Below are positions 1 to 9,895 of a DNA stretch of 64,000 nucleotides, one piece after another. The position numbers and the translations under genes are program-made. The stretch covers positions 78,485-142,484 of the forward strand of contig MJGA01000044.1 of the NCBI GenBank assembly GCA_001910725.1, written 5' to 3'. Under the pieces are notes generated by a model, which had not been told where the DNA came from, searched no databases, and saw only the letters and a program-made list of their open reading frames with translations. Origin of the DNA: Phanerodontia chrysosporium. Its lineage: Eukaryota; Basidiomycota; Agaricomycetes; Polyporales; Phanerochaetaceae. Each line of letters begins with the position of its first letter. The stretch's first letter is position 1.

Positions 1-1359
1 CTTGGCGAGGCGTGATAGGACCTCGTGAACAATCTTCCGATGCGAAGCGAGATCGTTCGACCAGATGAGTATGTCGTCGAGGTAGACTGCGACCTTGCTT
101 TCGGCAATGAGGTCGGCGAAGATGTGGTTCATGAGGGCCTGGAACGTGGCGGGGCTGTTGCACAGACCGAAGTACATGACCCTGGGCTCGAAGAGACCGC
201 GGTTGGTGACGAAGGCGGCTTTCCACTCGTCACCTTCCTTAATCCGGACGTTGTTGTAGCCCCAACGGACGTCGAACTTGGTGAAGATCTTAGCGCCCTG
301 GAGCTTCCCGATGATGTCGGAGGCGAGCGGAAGGGGGTAGCGATTCTTCACTGTGATGTCGTTGAGCTTGTGATAATCTTGGATGAACCGGAGCTTGCCG
401 TCCTTCTTCTTGATGAAGAATACAGGGGAGGCGATCGGAGACTTGCTGGGGACGATATAACCCTTGGCGAGTGCGTCGTCGATGAACCGCTGTAGTTCCT
501 CGTTCTCGATTGGGGACATGGGGTAGACCTTTGATTTGATCGATGCCGGGGCGTCCGGAACGAGATCTATCGCGTGATCCCAGGGTTGATGCTTTGGGAG
601 GCGGTGCGATTCTTCTTCGGAGAACACCTTCTTGTGTCGGTGGTACTCCTTGGGAACCAGCTCTTCAAACGTCTTGGCGTACTTCTCGCGATTGGCTTCG
701 ACAGCGATCGCTTGCGAGTAAGTGTAGCCGGCGAGGATCCAGACTTCGTCCTTGGCGTCCTCAACAATGCCTGCTCGAAGCCATTCACGGCGTTCGGAGC
801 GGTTGGCGTCAATCTGGTGGATACCGAAAACCGGGGTGTCCTCAGCTCCGCCGCGGAGCTGAAACTGGACATCTCCCGTTTCCCAATCGATGTTCGGATT
901 CCATTTCTTGAGCCACGGAAGTCCGAGGATGACGTCCTCCGGACCGATGTTCGTGACAAGAAACTCTTCCTTAAACGTGTATGAACCTACAGTGAGCTGG
1001 AGTCTGGCACGGCGCGTGATAGATCCTGCTTCATTCTTAGTCCCGTCGATGTTGTACAGTGTGATCTCCTTCTTGAGTGGTACCGTGAGGATTTTGTGCT
1101 GCTTGCAGAAATCCTCGTGGATGAACAGTGAAGTCGCTCCAGAATCAATCATTGCGGGCATGCGAATAGTCTTATTGATTCCGGTAAGCTTTACTGGTAC
1201 ACGGTAGTGGTTGGAGAAAGGGTCTAGTACAGATATTTTACATGAGCGGATGACGTCAGAAATGTCCTGTGGTTCTAGCGAAGGCGCCGGAGTTGAATCC
1301 GGGCTTGACGAAACGGGGACCGACGATGCGGCGTCACTCCGGCCCCTTAAGCAAAACCC
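1..1359 (-). CDS. pol: pol of element A: aspartic protease and reverse transcriptase (partial)
   Basis: Translated in the -1 frame relative to gag, the sequence stays open from the frameshift site at 1353-1359 to the window edge. The protease active site reads MIDSGATSLFIHEDF (about 1095-1155). It is followed by a VILGLPWLKKWNPNIDW segment (about 855-930), typical of the protease end in Ty3/gypsy Pol. The RT carries FFIKKKDGKLRF (about 390-420), FTKFDVRWGYNNVRI, YFGLCNSPATF and the catalytic YLDDIL box (about 67-84). RNase H, integrase and any dUTPase would be outside the window. The protein is presumably made as a Gag-Pol fusion by -1 frameshifting, since no start codon is needed and the overlap ends two codons before the gag stop. 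Confidence 0.92.
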
Positions 1360-2597
1360 CCGAGCTGCTTCTGTATCAGAGCCAGCTGATCGCGGAGGGC
1401 GGCGAGCGCGGCGGCTTGGTCCTCAGATGAGCTGCCGGAAGACGAGGAGGCCGGAGACGAGGAGTCCTGAGACGAGGTATCCGAAGACGAGGCGCGGACG
1501 GCGGCGGTAGCGGGGGCGGTTCTCGGCTTGCCCTCGAGGCGGGCACGACAGACGCGGGACCAGTGACCCTTCTTGCCGCAGTGATTGCAGACCGAGTCGC
1601 GGTGCACGGGGTCCGTGGACTTGTGGGACTTTGAGCCGCAGACCTTGCAGCGATCCTTCATGACGGCGTCGAACTGGCGCTTGAGATCCGTGCCGGTGAG
1701 ACCCTTAAACAGCTCGTCGATGTTCGCGGCGTCGATGTCCATCGCGTTCGGGTCGCGGAAGGCGCGCGTCGACGAGCTAGCCGGAGTCGAGGATGTCTTG
1801 CCTTGCTGTGCCAAGAGATCCTGCGAGAGCTTGTCCTTTGACCGATCGACAGCGAAACCAGCGTTCTTGAGCTCGTCGTACGTCTCGGGGCCTTTGCCGG
1901 TGTTGGGGTTGACCATGTACGAGATCCGTTCGAGGTAGTCTTTGTTGAACTTCGTCCGTAGCCGGGCCGCCAGGTCTTCCGGGGTGAGCTTCGTGCGACC
2001 GGCGAGGGCTTGGAACTCCGCAAAGAACTCCGCGAACCGACGATTGCCTTGTGTGCACGCCTGCAGCTTGCTGAGGGCCTCGGCCTTCTCGTCGACGGGC
2101 TCGAACCGGTTCTTGAACGCTTCCCAAAACGTGGCGCGAGAGCCGTCAAATATCTGAACACCGTCTGCCGCCTGCTCGATGTATTGCCGCGCCCATTCAG
2201 CCGCTTCATCCTGCATGAAGGAGAGGGCGCCGACGATCCACTTCTGACCATCTACCAAGATCTTGCCGGAGTCGGGGTCTCGCTGGAGGTTACCGTTGAC
2301 GTCGCGCTTGCCGAATTTCTCCGGCTGTCCATCGGCGTAGATGCGATAGGCGGCGCGGAAGAGACGGGCCGTGTCCGAACCTTTCCCTTTGAATGGGACG
2401 GGCTTCTCGACGAAGGGCAGCTCCTTGTTCGCGTTGACCGTGGCGTTGACCGTTGTGTGATTGTTACCGATGGCCTGGGCCAGAGTGTTGACCGTGTTGG
2501 TGAGCTGCGTCATCGCCTGGGCCATTTGCAGGAGTGCAGCAGAGACGGGGTCGGGAGGTGCCGGACTGGGCGGCGCTCCACCGGGAGTGCTCGACAT
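1347..2597 (-). CDS. gag: gag of element A (capsid/nucleocapsid)
   Basis: 416 aa from ATG at 2597. The N-terminus is Pro/Ser-rich, followed by a helical retrotransposon Gag region with the motif FWEAFKNRF and the conserved run LQACTQGNRRFAEFFAEFQAL. Near the C-terminus there is a CCHC zinc knuckle, CNHCGKKGHWSRVC (CX2CX4HX4C), preceded by a second Cys pair (CKVC). The tail is Ser-rich. Gag forms the virus-like particle and binds the element RNA. The last codons overlap the slippery site for pol expression. The sequence 2598-3026 separates it from the upstream extra ORF and contains no convincing gene. Confidence 0.9.
   Translation of the reverse strand: MSSTPGGAPPSPAPPDPVSAALLQMAQAMTQLTNTVNTLAQAIGNNHTTVNATVNANKELPFVEKPVPFKGKGSDTARLFRAAYRIYADGQPEKFGKRDVNGNLQRDPDSGKILVDGQKWIVGALSFMQDEAAEWARQYIEQAADGVQIFDGSRATFWEAFKNRFEPVDEKAEALSKLQACTQGNRRFAEFFAEFQALAGRTKLTPEDLAARLRTKFNKDYLERISYMVNPNTGKGPETYDELKNAGFAVDRSKDKLSQDLLAQQGKTSSTPASSSTRAFRDPNAMDIDAANIDELFKGLTGTDLKRQFDAVMKDRCKVCGSKSHKSTDPVHRDSVCNHCGKKGHWSRVCRARLEGKPRTAPATAAVRASSSDTSSQDSSSPASSSSGSSSEDQAAALAALRDQLALIQKQLGGFA
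1353..1359 (-). promoter_or_regulatory. -1 ribosomal frameshift slippery heptamer, gag-pol of element A
   Basis: In the gag frame the minus strand reads G GGT TTT, an X XXY YYZ heptamer, followed by GCT TAA (the gag stop). Slipping back one base gives GGG TTT and then TGC TTA AGG, which leads straight into the open protease frame. The pol frame is open from here to the window edge. Position, frame and heptamer fit programmed -1 frameshifting; no downstream pseudoknot was evaluated. Confidence 0.75.
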
Positions 2598-3026
2598 ATT
2601 GGGGGGACGGGGAGTATTGGCTCCTGAGTGAGCGCGAGAGAGATCGAGGGGCGAGGGAGCGGGTTCGTGGTCGGAGAGGACGGAGCCGAGCGATGTCTCG
2701 GGAGACGAGTGGTGGCTGCTGTCCGGGGGACTGTGATCGGGAGTATTCGGGGTAGTGGCAGAGGCGCGGGCGAATTCTAGCCGTTGCGCGAAGTGAGGGC
2801 GTTCGAACTGTGTTTCTCGGTCGCTAGGCGGAACCGGGAGTAGCGGAGGGGCAGTCTCTCGATAAGGGCAGGGCTGTTGGCTGCACTCCCTGGCTTCTCG
2901 AGACCCGTTGTTTTCTTCGACGTGGAGATCAGCGGGAAGGGTGACGCCGTTCTCTGTGGTTCGCCCGAAGAAGTGCGGACAATTCGAACAGTCGAAATCC
3001 AGTGCGACACGAGATATATTTATAAA

Positions 3027-3773
3027 CTACTCAAAATATCCAGCCCGGTACACAATGTCCAATTCTCCCACGATGCGGCGGAAGTTGCGCCTTAAACCGA
3101 TGAACGAAACGTCACCAATTTGAGCTAGTCCGAGCTCGTATTGATGCCACTCCTTAAACGTGGTGGTGGGGGCGAGGCGGCTGAGCTCGGCGCGGATCTG
3201 CTGGAGGCGCTCGATCAGCTGACAGACGCCGTGCGCGTGGTCGCTGTTCACGAGGTGGAAGAGGTCGACTTCCTCGACGGCCTTGAGACGCTTGATGGTG
3301 GCGTCGAGCTTAGGCGTGAAGATGCCGACGAGATCGGTGGGGGAGTACTTCGGGATGTCGATACCGATGGGCTTGCGGGCGATGGGCTCGTACGTCGGGG
3401 CGGCGCTGAGGCGCTCTGCCAAACTGAGCTTAGAGGAGGAGGCGGCTACGGCGGCCTGGGCTTCTTGCGCCTCGCGCTGGCGCTGCTCGCGGATGCGGTT
3501 GCTTACGCGTTGTTCGGCTTCGCGAGCCTCGCGGACAGCAGTCCAGTTGATAGAGGGGACAGAGGGCGGAGGCTGGGGGAGCGTGGACACGTACTTGATG
3601 ACCGCTTTGACTTTGCGGTCAGTCCACTTGACGGGGTTGCCGGCCTCGCGACGACGTTGGAGGCGGTCGAAAATGCGCTGGGGGATATGGTCCTTGAGGA
3701 GAGGTGCGTGCGGGGGCGGAGAGGCCGCGCTTCGACGAACGTCTTTCGGCACTGCAAAAGCAAGCCTTAGCAA
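3027..3773 (-). CDS. extra ORF ahead of gag in element A (unknown function)
   Basis: 248 aa, lying between the 5' LTR and gag, so it is the first ORF on the element's RNA. The middle is rich in Arg, Glu, Gln and Ala (a helix-forming run such as REAREAEQRVSNRIREQRQR). The C-terminal half has several Leu/Ile heptad-like stretches and ends with an aromatic tail (VYRAGYFE). I do not recognise the family. Element C has an ORF of similar length (261 aa), composition and place at 30084-30869, ending in a comparable hydrophobic tail. That argues for a real gene rather than chance openness. It could be an RNA- or particle-associated protein. The start codon is not certain. Confidence 0.6.
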   Translation of the reverse strand: MLRLAFAVPKDVRRSAASPPPHAPLLKDHIPQRIFDRLQRRREAGNPVKWTDRKVKAVIKYVSTLPQPPPSVPSINWTAVREAREAEQRVSNRIREQRQREAQEAQAAVAASSSKLSLAERLSAAPTYEPIARKPIGIDIPKYSPTDLVGIFTPKLDATIKRLKAVEEVDLFHLVNSDHAHGVCQLIERLQQIRAELSRLAPTTTFKEWHQYELGLAQIGDVSFIGLRRNFRRIVGELDIVYRAGYFE

Positions 3774-3892
3774 CGCGTACGGAGTGAGCGGGCTGCTCGA
3801 CTACGACGTACTCGCTTTAATCGGAGGGGTTAAACTTTTTTAAACGGTGGTTTGGGGGAGCGGTAGGGGAAAATTGCCTAGGGCACCCAAAA

Positions 3893-3903
3893 GATCTCGA
3901 CCT
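3893..3903 (-). other. self-complementary primer-binding site of element A
   Basis: Two bases inside the 5' LTR edge the minus strand reads AGGTCGAGATC. Ten of these bases equal the complement of the LTR sequence at 4087-4096, which lies 34 nt downstream of a TATATAAGG box (4122-4130 on the minus strand), where the transcript should start. This is the arrangement of Tf1-type self-priming. No match to a tRNA 3' end was seen. Confidence 0.65.
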
Positions 3904-3905
3904 AA

Positions 3906-4599
3906 TGTTGCGGAGCTAGGGCTCAACGCTACACGAGGGAGGGCGGATGGGGATAACGACGACGAGGTGCAGCGGAGCGAGTCACGCGGCGACACACAAC
4001 TTATACAGCTGTCCGTATTGACCAAGGTGTATTAGTACTAGTAACTAATGTACAAACAACGGGCTTACCTGTCCGTATTGACCAAGAGGTCGAGATGACG
4101 GACAGGAGCGAGGGGAGCTACCCTTATATACTACAGTACTCTAGGGCAGGCTGTACGATTACCTAAGCTGATGGGCAGTGCTTGGCATAGCCAGTGAGGC
4201 TGCGACGCGGGCTGCGCGGCGAGGCTGTGCGGGGGCTATGTCACGAGGCTGTGTCAGCTGGCAGTGTCTCGAGGCTGCGTCGGGCCGAGGCTGTGTCATC
4301 AGGCTGATCAGCTCGGCGTGTCTCGGCGAGGGGAGTCATCAGGGATGACAGTGCCTCCTCGGCGATCCGGGGAACCGGTTGCAAAGCAGACCGGTGATCC
4401 GGGCGGTGTCTGAGCGCGCAGCGGGATGCGCTGGCATCTAGGGGTGATGCGCCATCAGGGCGCTGGCGCTGCATGGCCAGGCGCTGAGTGTGGGCGGCTA
4501 GGACTCCAGACGGCGCGAGGGCTGCTCGCCCGTTGGATTAATCGAGGAAAATAGCCAAAATTCGGCGAAAAATAGGGCAGCACCGTCACATCCGTGACA
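3906..4599 (-). repeat. 5' LTR of element A
   Basis: 694 bp bounded by short inverted ends: TGTTGCGGA on the left and TCCGTGACA on the right, one mismatch from a perfect 9-bp inverted repeat. A minus-strand TATA box lies at about 4125-4130. It shares its two ends with the 259-bp solo LTR at 10068-10326, but holds about 435 bp of additional GC-rich internal sequence. Confidence 0.85.
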
Positions 4600-5662
4600 T
4601 ATATTGTGCATCAGAGCGCGCTGTGCACGCGAACAGTCAGACTGTCCTCAGCTAGCCAACCGTGGGATAACCGTGGGCCAGGGTGCGAGGCCGCCTGCGG
4701 CGGCCCTGCACTGGCCAAGACCAAATTGCCCAAGGCAGACATACACGGTCAGGTGGATGGTCATCGGATCGGTCCATGACGATGTCAGGAGGGATAGTAT
4801 TAGGGGCCACACCCAGAGTATATAAGAACGCGAGAGGCGAGAGGGGCAATCAAGCAGGGATAAGAAAAAAGGTTAGAACAGACGTACTTACTTTCGAGTC
4901 ATCTGGTTAAATGTATGAGTGATATATGTTGGACATGCCTATACATGTCGCACAAGCCAGCTGGACGTGCGCCCATAACCCTATTCATAAGCCGTAACCT
5001 TGTCTTGAGAGTTGTGCACCCGCACCATGACACGTTCTTGGACAAAGTCCCAAAGCTAATGCGATACTACAGCGTACACAAGAGGCTTGACGGGAGGAAT
5101 GTTTTTCTCAGACTATGAAGTTGGAGCACGCTGAGGTATGTGTGTCCAATTTAGCTCTAGTACTAATGGCCGAGCAGGGTATATGCACACAGAAGTGACC
5201 ATTGATGAGGACTCTGGAAGCTTCCTATAGTGCTTATCCGGTCGATGAGCTAATTTTGGCTTCTGGGGCCCATGAGTTTTGAGCCCTCTGGGGGGGGGGG
5301 GGGGGCATAATCGAACAAGCGGTATACAATATAATTTCCCTTTTCTGAGGGATTTCTGTACCATTTTATCATATGCACAACTATGCCTGCCTGCCGCCCC
5401 TTTGATTTACGACTGGTCCTCTTCTTCTTCTTCTTCTCAAAGAAAGGCTTGATGTATGCTTGAGCACTGCCAGGGTGGATAGCTTCCCATCTGTGAAACG
5501 AGCGGTGAGCATGTGCTTATGCAAGGAGAAGGTGTCAATACATTACTGTTTCCATGCCCTGTCTTTTGAGAGTGAAGTACCGGCCATGCAATGAATCCAG
5601 CGCTGCTGAGCCTAGGTGACCAATGCGTTTGCTGTGGTGTCAGAACACGTTCTCGCCCTCCA
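4600..5662. other. no gene recognised
   Basis: Low coding potential on both strands. The only notable item is a G16 homopolymer at 5290-5305. Confidence 0.5.
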
Positions 5663-6553
5663 TCAGGTTATTCTAATGAAAGAGTTAATCAACCTGCAGG
5701 CGGAGATACAAAGGCAACAGACCTGCACGAATACTCGGACCGTGAGGTAGGTTAGTGCGCTGAGATCGACCATGCCGTGGGCTGAGAGGACTGCGCAATG
5801 GCAAGTTGTCTTGCCTGTACCAGAGCCTTTCTTCCTATAGAAGGATGTCACTTCACCCAGGTAAGTGCAGTTACACTTCTGCATGATTACAAGGGAATCC
5901 TCCTTGAGCGGATTAACAACAGAGATGTTGTGGGTGGCAAGCCCAGGGACTAGTAAGATGAACAGAGTGAGCAACCTTCTATACTCATGAAGGACCTGGC
6001 TACATGCACGTTTCTCTTCGAATGGATGACTTTCCGTAAGCCTTGAGAGGCCTCGAGACCTGAACAAAAGCACGAGATATATGTTAGCCGACGTCTAAAA
6101 CTGACCGAACGCAAAATATTCAAGCCCGCTCTTGCCTTAGCAGGGCAAGGCACCAGCGTCCCGCCCGCTGCCGGACGTGCCGAGGACCTTTTGTTTATTG
6201 CGTTGGATGCTCACATTTTGTCTCTAGGCTTACGGGAAGTCATCCAATGTAGGGGTACGGGCAATAATTTTTGTGGCTATAGCCCATGGGGTAGCATGTG
6301 CACCTTCGGGGTACTCGTTTACTGCGCAAGAGACCCTGCAAAGGCAGAGTCTGCGCTGGCTGTGGTAGCCGTCTTCGATGTAATCCAGCGTTCCTTGCAA
6401 GTGTATCCGCTGCACCGCTTCTGTATCCAGCTCTGCAACTCCTCGTTTGTGCTTGTTGCAAAGCGAAGTTAGTGCTGAATATCGTTTGTGGTTGGTGCTG
6501 CTGGTAATAGCCATAATAGCCATGTGATAGGGTCTGCGAGGAATATCAGACAC
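5663..6553 (-). pseudogene. relic of a decayed protein gene
   Basis: Two minus-strand fragments look protein-like but are out of frame with each other. The upstream one (6230-6553) contains AHATPWAIATKIIARTPTLDDF. The downstream one (5663-6073) contains NPLKEDSLVIMQKCNCTYLGEV, YRKKGSGTG and a DLSALTYLTVRVF segment, which reads like the end of a small beta-rich domain. In-frame stops separate them and no continuous intron-exon model was found. The protein family is not identified. It is probably an old copy of a repeated fungal gene. Confidence 0.35.
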
Positions 6554-6642
6554 TCACCAGGGCTTTCAGGTTTGTGCCCCTGTGTGGCTTTGAGCCCTGC
6601 AGCCTCATCCAGAGCCTTTGTTGCTTGCACAAGGTTGCGGGA

Positions 6643-6867
6643 TACCATGGCGCTGAAACTCCGAGCGATCTCCGCTCGTGGAGAACGCCGGAGTTTGAGG
6701 GAAGTTGCGGATCTACAAGGGAGTTATCCAGGACATTCGGACATATGATCTCCGGTGGTTGCTATGAATTCTGTTCACGACATGCTCCCATCATGTCGCA
6801 AACATTTACCCCCTTCGTTCCTGAGACATTCCCAGATTGGTAGGACGATATGTTCATGTACATCTCC
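6643..6867 (+). repeat. truncated 5' LTR of the deleted family B copy
   Basis: Starts TACCATGGCGCTG like the 3' LTR at 8799 and follows it through the CATCATGTCGCAAAC and TTCCCAGATTGG landmarks. It breaks off at tacatctcc, where pol sequence begins. The TATA box and the transcription start are lost. Confidence 0.8.
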
Positions 6868-7114
6868 ACCACCTCCGGTCAAAATCGACGGAGACATCGA
6901 ATACGAGATCTCCGAGATGGTGGACTCCAAGATCGCCAAGCGTCGAAGATGTCCCCTCCTCTACAAGGTTCGATGGTTAGTATATGAAAACACCGACGAA
7001 GAGTTCGAATGGATTCCGGCAAGCGAGCTAGAGCATGCTCAGGAATACATTGCGGACTTCCATCTCCGGTACCCCGAAAAACCCGGTCCACTCTCGGACT
7101 CCATACTCCGATGA
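6868..7114 (+). pseudogene. pol: 3' tail of pol with chromodomain (deleted family B copy)
   Basis: About 80 codons, close to the end of the intact pol at 24540-24787. They include EYEISEMVDSKI, RRRCPLLYKVRW and the ending RYPEKPGPLSDS. This is the integrase-linked chromodomain, which in chromoviruses directs integration to chromatin. The aromatic and acidic positions (VRW, EEFEWIP) are preserved. There is no upstream coding sequence, because LTR sequence joins it directly. Confidence 0.85.
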
Positions 7115-7344
7115 TACCCTACCGTTTCTCTCTCCATTTCTCTGTCTCTCTCGCCTTGTAAACAATATCAAGAAGAAAAAACCTGACTCTCTCCGCACTT
7201 CTCCGATTTCTCCATCTTCGATCTTTGTCCCTAATTCCGGTTTCCCGTATCCGCTCACTCTCACACACGAATCCCCAAAAAACATCACATAGTATTTTTA
7301 TAAAAAAGAACATAAGAGAAAGAAAAAACCAACCCCCTCCCCTA

Positions 7345-8589
7345 CTACGTCCGCGCCTTCTTCCTCGCCGGACTTTTCTCCGCCTCCTCGTCTTCGGATT
7401 CCTCGGCGTCCTCTTCTTCCGACGTTTCCGACGTCTCCGAGCTCTTCTCCGAGCTCTCCTCATCTTCCGTCTCCTGTGCCTCCACCAAGGGGCTCCGTTC
7501 TTCGGCCTCCTCTCCGTCCGCGTCTTCTTCTCCGTCCGCGTCTTCTTCTCCGCCCGCGTCTTCTTCTCCGCCTTCCCCAGCTGCCTTGGCCTGCTCCTCC
7601 GCCGCCGCCAACTCCGCCCGCATCGACTTCACCCGGACGGCCCACTTCCGCGCGTTCTCGGGCCAGTTCGCCTGATCCGTCCTGATCAGGGCCAACTCCT
7701 GCTCCACCGCCTCGAGCTGCTCCCGCGGAACTTCGACCCCGGCTCGGGCGCCGACCCCAACACCTGGAGGCGGACGAGGGCAGGGTCAAAGTCCGGGTCC
7801 GCCAGCCCGGCATACAGGGCCTCCGCGAGCATGCCCATGCCGGCCGTGAACTTCGCGAACTCGAGGCGGGTCACCTTGCCCTCGAGGGTGATCTGCTCCC
7901 CCACGTCCCGCACCGTGGCCGTCAGCCGCCCCAGGGCCTCCACGATCGCGGCCGCCCCAGCCGAGATCTTCGCCTCCGCTCCGCATCCGCAACCTCCGGC
8001 CTTCGCCGGCGGCTCCTCCGCCCGCTGCTTGCCCTTCTCCGCTGCAGCCGTCCGCCGCGCCACCCGCTCACGGGGACCCCGTCCTGCGTGCACGGCCGCT
8101 TGGAGGTCGCGCACGGCTGGCAGACTTTCGCACGCCCGCCGACCCGCCACTCGCACACCTGCTTCATCCTGCGACAGAAGTCGCAGGGCGTCCGCTTGGC
8201 GAGCTCCGCTGGCCTCCGCACCTCCGGCCCTGGCTCCGACTCCTCCTCCGCCACCTCCGACCGCCTCCTCTTCACTGCCGACGCGGACCTCCCCGCCTCC
8301 TGCTCCTCGCGCTTCCTCCGCCTCTCCGCAGCCCGCTTCCGATTCTCCTCCTCCTCCGCCCGACGCTTCTCCTCCTCCTCCGCTTTCCGCTTTGCCTCCT
8401 CCGCCTTCCGCCGCGCCGCCTCGCGCTTCTGCTCGATCACGCGCCTCTTGCGCGCCGCCTCCTCGAGTTGCCGCTTGGCCTCCTCTTCGGCCTCGCGGAT
8501 TTCTGCGGAATCCGGTTAGCACGGACCCCCAGAGAGCGAACCCCGAAGTACTGACCGCGTTCGAGTGCTTGCTCGTCGGAGGAGGACAT
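7345..8589 (-). pseudogene. broken copy of the antisense Zn2Cys6/coiled-coil gene
   Basis: Homologue of the intact gene at 25034-26156, in the same place (between pol end and 3' LTR) and orientation. Exon 1 is ATG at 8589 to 8556 (MSSSDEQALER). A 53-nt intron (8503-8555, donor GTCAGT, acceptor CCGCAG) interrupts codon phase 1. Exon 2 encodes a charged coiled coil and the zinc cluster CDFC-x6-C-x10-CQPC-x6-C. It then suffers two single-base frameshifts: one just after the VPVSG segment (about 8070), and one after LGSAPEPG (about 7740). The last part, with the acidic run and the terminal SPARKKART, is in the third frame. It ends at 7345. Confidence 0.8.
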
Positions 8590-8645
8590 GCTGGTTCTGA
8601 GGAACTTCAACCAGAATCCGCGTGCTTAAAATATCGGAGAAACGG

Positions 8646-8681
8646 ACCCCTGGCACCCCACCCCAAACCCCGAAAACCCGG
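8646..8681 (-). promoter_or_regulatory. conserved upstream motif of the antisense gene (deleted B copy)
   Basis: About 57 bp upstream of the ATG at 8589. On the minus strand a GGGGTGCCAGGGGT block is preceded by GGGGTTTGGGG and followed by an ATATTTTA box. The same blocks in the same order lie ahead of the other copies at 26211, 60688 and 63440. Confidence 0.5.
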
Positions 8682-8798
8682 AAAAAACCAATCCGTTGGG
8701 GGGGGCGCCAAAAGTCCGTTGGGGCGCGAGAATTCACGAAAGTCGTACGATGTCGTAAATCGCTTGGCCTCGATGGTCTCGGCCTAAGAGGGAGGTAC

Positions 8799-9324
8799 TA
8801 CCATGGCGCCGACACTCCGAGCCATCTGTGCTGGTGGAGACCGCCGGAGGCTGAGGGAAGTTGCGGACTTGCGAGGAGTTATCTAGGACGTTCGGACTTG
8901 TGATCTCCGGTGGTTGCTTATGGGTTCACGACATGCTCCCATCATCTCGCAAACCTTTACCCCCTACACGTTCCTGAGACATTCCCAGATTGGTAGTGTG
9001 ATATGTTCATGTACATCTCCGCCCACCTCCGCGAACTCCGGACTCAGTAGTATATAAGCTCCCGCGCTAGCACTTGTATCTTCAGTTCGGATATTGACTC
9101 AGGTCTCCCTGTACCTTCTTGACACTGCTCAATCCCTTGTCGCAATCTCTGTGTGGGCCCGAACTCCGCCACTTCTCCGTATCCCCGACTCCGAGATCCA
9201 GGCAACGCAGACTGCCGAGGGTGCCGCCCTTTAAGGCTGAAGCCAACTGCCGTCCGACCCCCGACATCCGCTTCCCCCGACCCCTTCTCCGCTCTCCGGC
9301 CCCATCTCCGGCATGCACCTTGAC
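8799..9324 (+). repeat. 3' LTR of the deleted family B copy
   Basis: 526 bp, preceded by the polypurine tract AAGAGGGAGGTAC, ending CACCTTGACA. It contains TATATAA (about 9050) and the start-site sequence AGTTCGGATAT. It is recognisably the same as, but clearly diverged from, the 531-bp LTRs of element B, so this copy is older. Confidence 0.88.
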
Positions 9325-9662
9325 ATGGGACTTGTAACTGACATAGCACAGCTTCAGCCTCGACATGCTGACCAAGAAGACATTGAAGATCTATATATGC
9401 GCAAGGGTTCGGCTCGCAAGACAGACGCGCTTTGACGCTATAACGGATGATTTAGTTTGTATTACAATGTAGTTAGTGTTCGTACAATGTCCGTAGGATA
9501 ATATGTTGAATTTGTGGTTCTCAGGGAGCACGTGCAGGCATGAAAGATGACAGCCAACAGCATGCAAGCAGCAAGCAGATATGTCTAGCCGCGAAGCACT
9601 CAGAGTAAGCGTGTAACCCGCAATGTTTGGCAGGATACAGCGGGTAGGTGTACGAGTGAGCA

Positions 9663-9895
9663 TACGATCTAGACATGATAGCGCGAAGCGCGTAAGTTCT
9701 GGTGCGAAGGTAAATAGCACACGTATTACGATCTAGACATAATAGCGCGAAGCGCGTAAGTCCTGGTGCGAAGACAAATAGTACACGTATTACGATCTAG
9801 ACATAATAGCGCGAAGCGCGTAAGTCCTGGTGCGAAGGCAAATAGCACACGTATATAACACTATACTTAAACATGATAGCGCAAAGCGCGTAACC
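9663..9895. repeat. 64-bp tandem repeat, about 3.5 copies
   Basis: Unit begins acgatctagacataatagc and contains the small palindrome GCGCGAAGCGCG. Three near-identical units are followed by a decayed fourth. No ORF. Confidence 0.85.

Larger units (their letters stand above)
1..4599 (-). mobile_element. Ty3/gypsy retrotransposon A (3' half outside window)
   Basis: Minus-strand LTR retrotransposon, reading right to left: 5' LTR (3906-4599), primer-binding site, an extra ORF (3027-3773), gag (1347-2597) and pol (1359 to the window edge). The reading frames are open throughout, so this copy is not obviously decayed in the part seen. Protease and reverse transcriptase are present; RNase H, integrase and the 3' LTR would lie to the left of the window. 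Gene order and protein style match element C (15918-32253), with which it shares the extra ORF ahead of gag. No TSD can be checked because the other end is missing. Confidence 0.93.
6643..9324 (+). mobile_element. internally deleted Ty3/gypsy copy of family B
   Basis: A family B element reduced to 2.7 kb. The first 225 bp of a 5' LTR run directly into the last 80 codons of pol, followed by the antisense-gene region and a full 3' LTR (8799-9324). The flanks CGGGA (left) and TGGGA (right) match at 4 of 5 bases and are probably the aged TSD. The junction lies in a short match (tacatctcc..ccacctccg) present both in the LTR and in pol, suggesting a deletion between these sites. All of gag, protease, RT and most of integrase are gone. 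Confidence 0.85.

Noticed and set aside
4290..4345. Repeated TCATCAG words (CTGATGA on the minus strand)
   Set aside because: No GAAA or closing stems; part of a GC-rich repeated stretch inside the LTR.
5290..5305. G16 tract as a functional G-quadruplex
   Set aside because: Single homopolymer with no conserved context; may be a sequencing or slippage artefact.
7225..8787. 520-codon open frame on the plus strand, Arg/Pro/Leu-rich
   Set aside because: It is the complement of the broken antisense gene on the minus strand; composition follows from the opposite strand's Glu/Lys/Arg codons.
9663..9895. Evenly spaced repeats that could suggest a CRISPR-like array
   Set aside because: The units are contiguous tandem copies with no unique spacers, in a eukaryotic genome.
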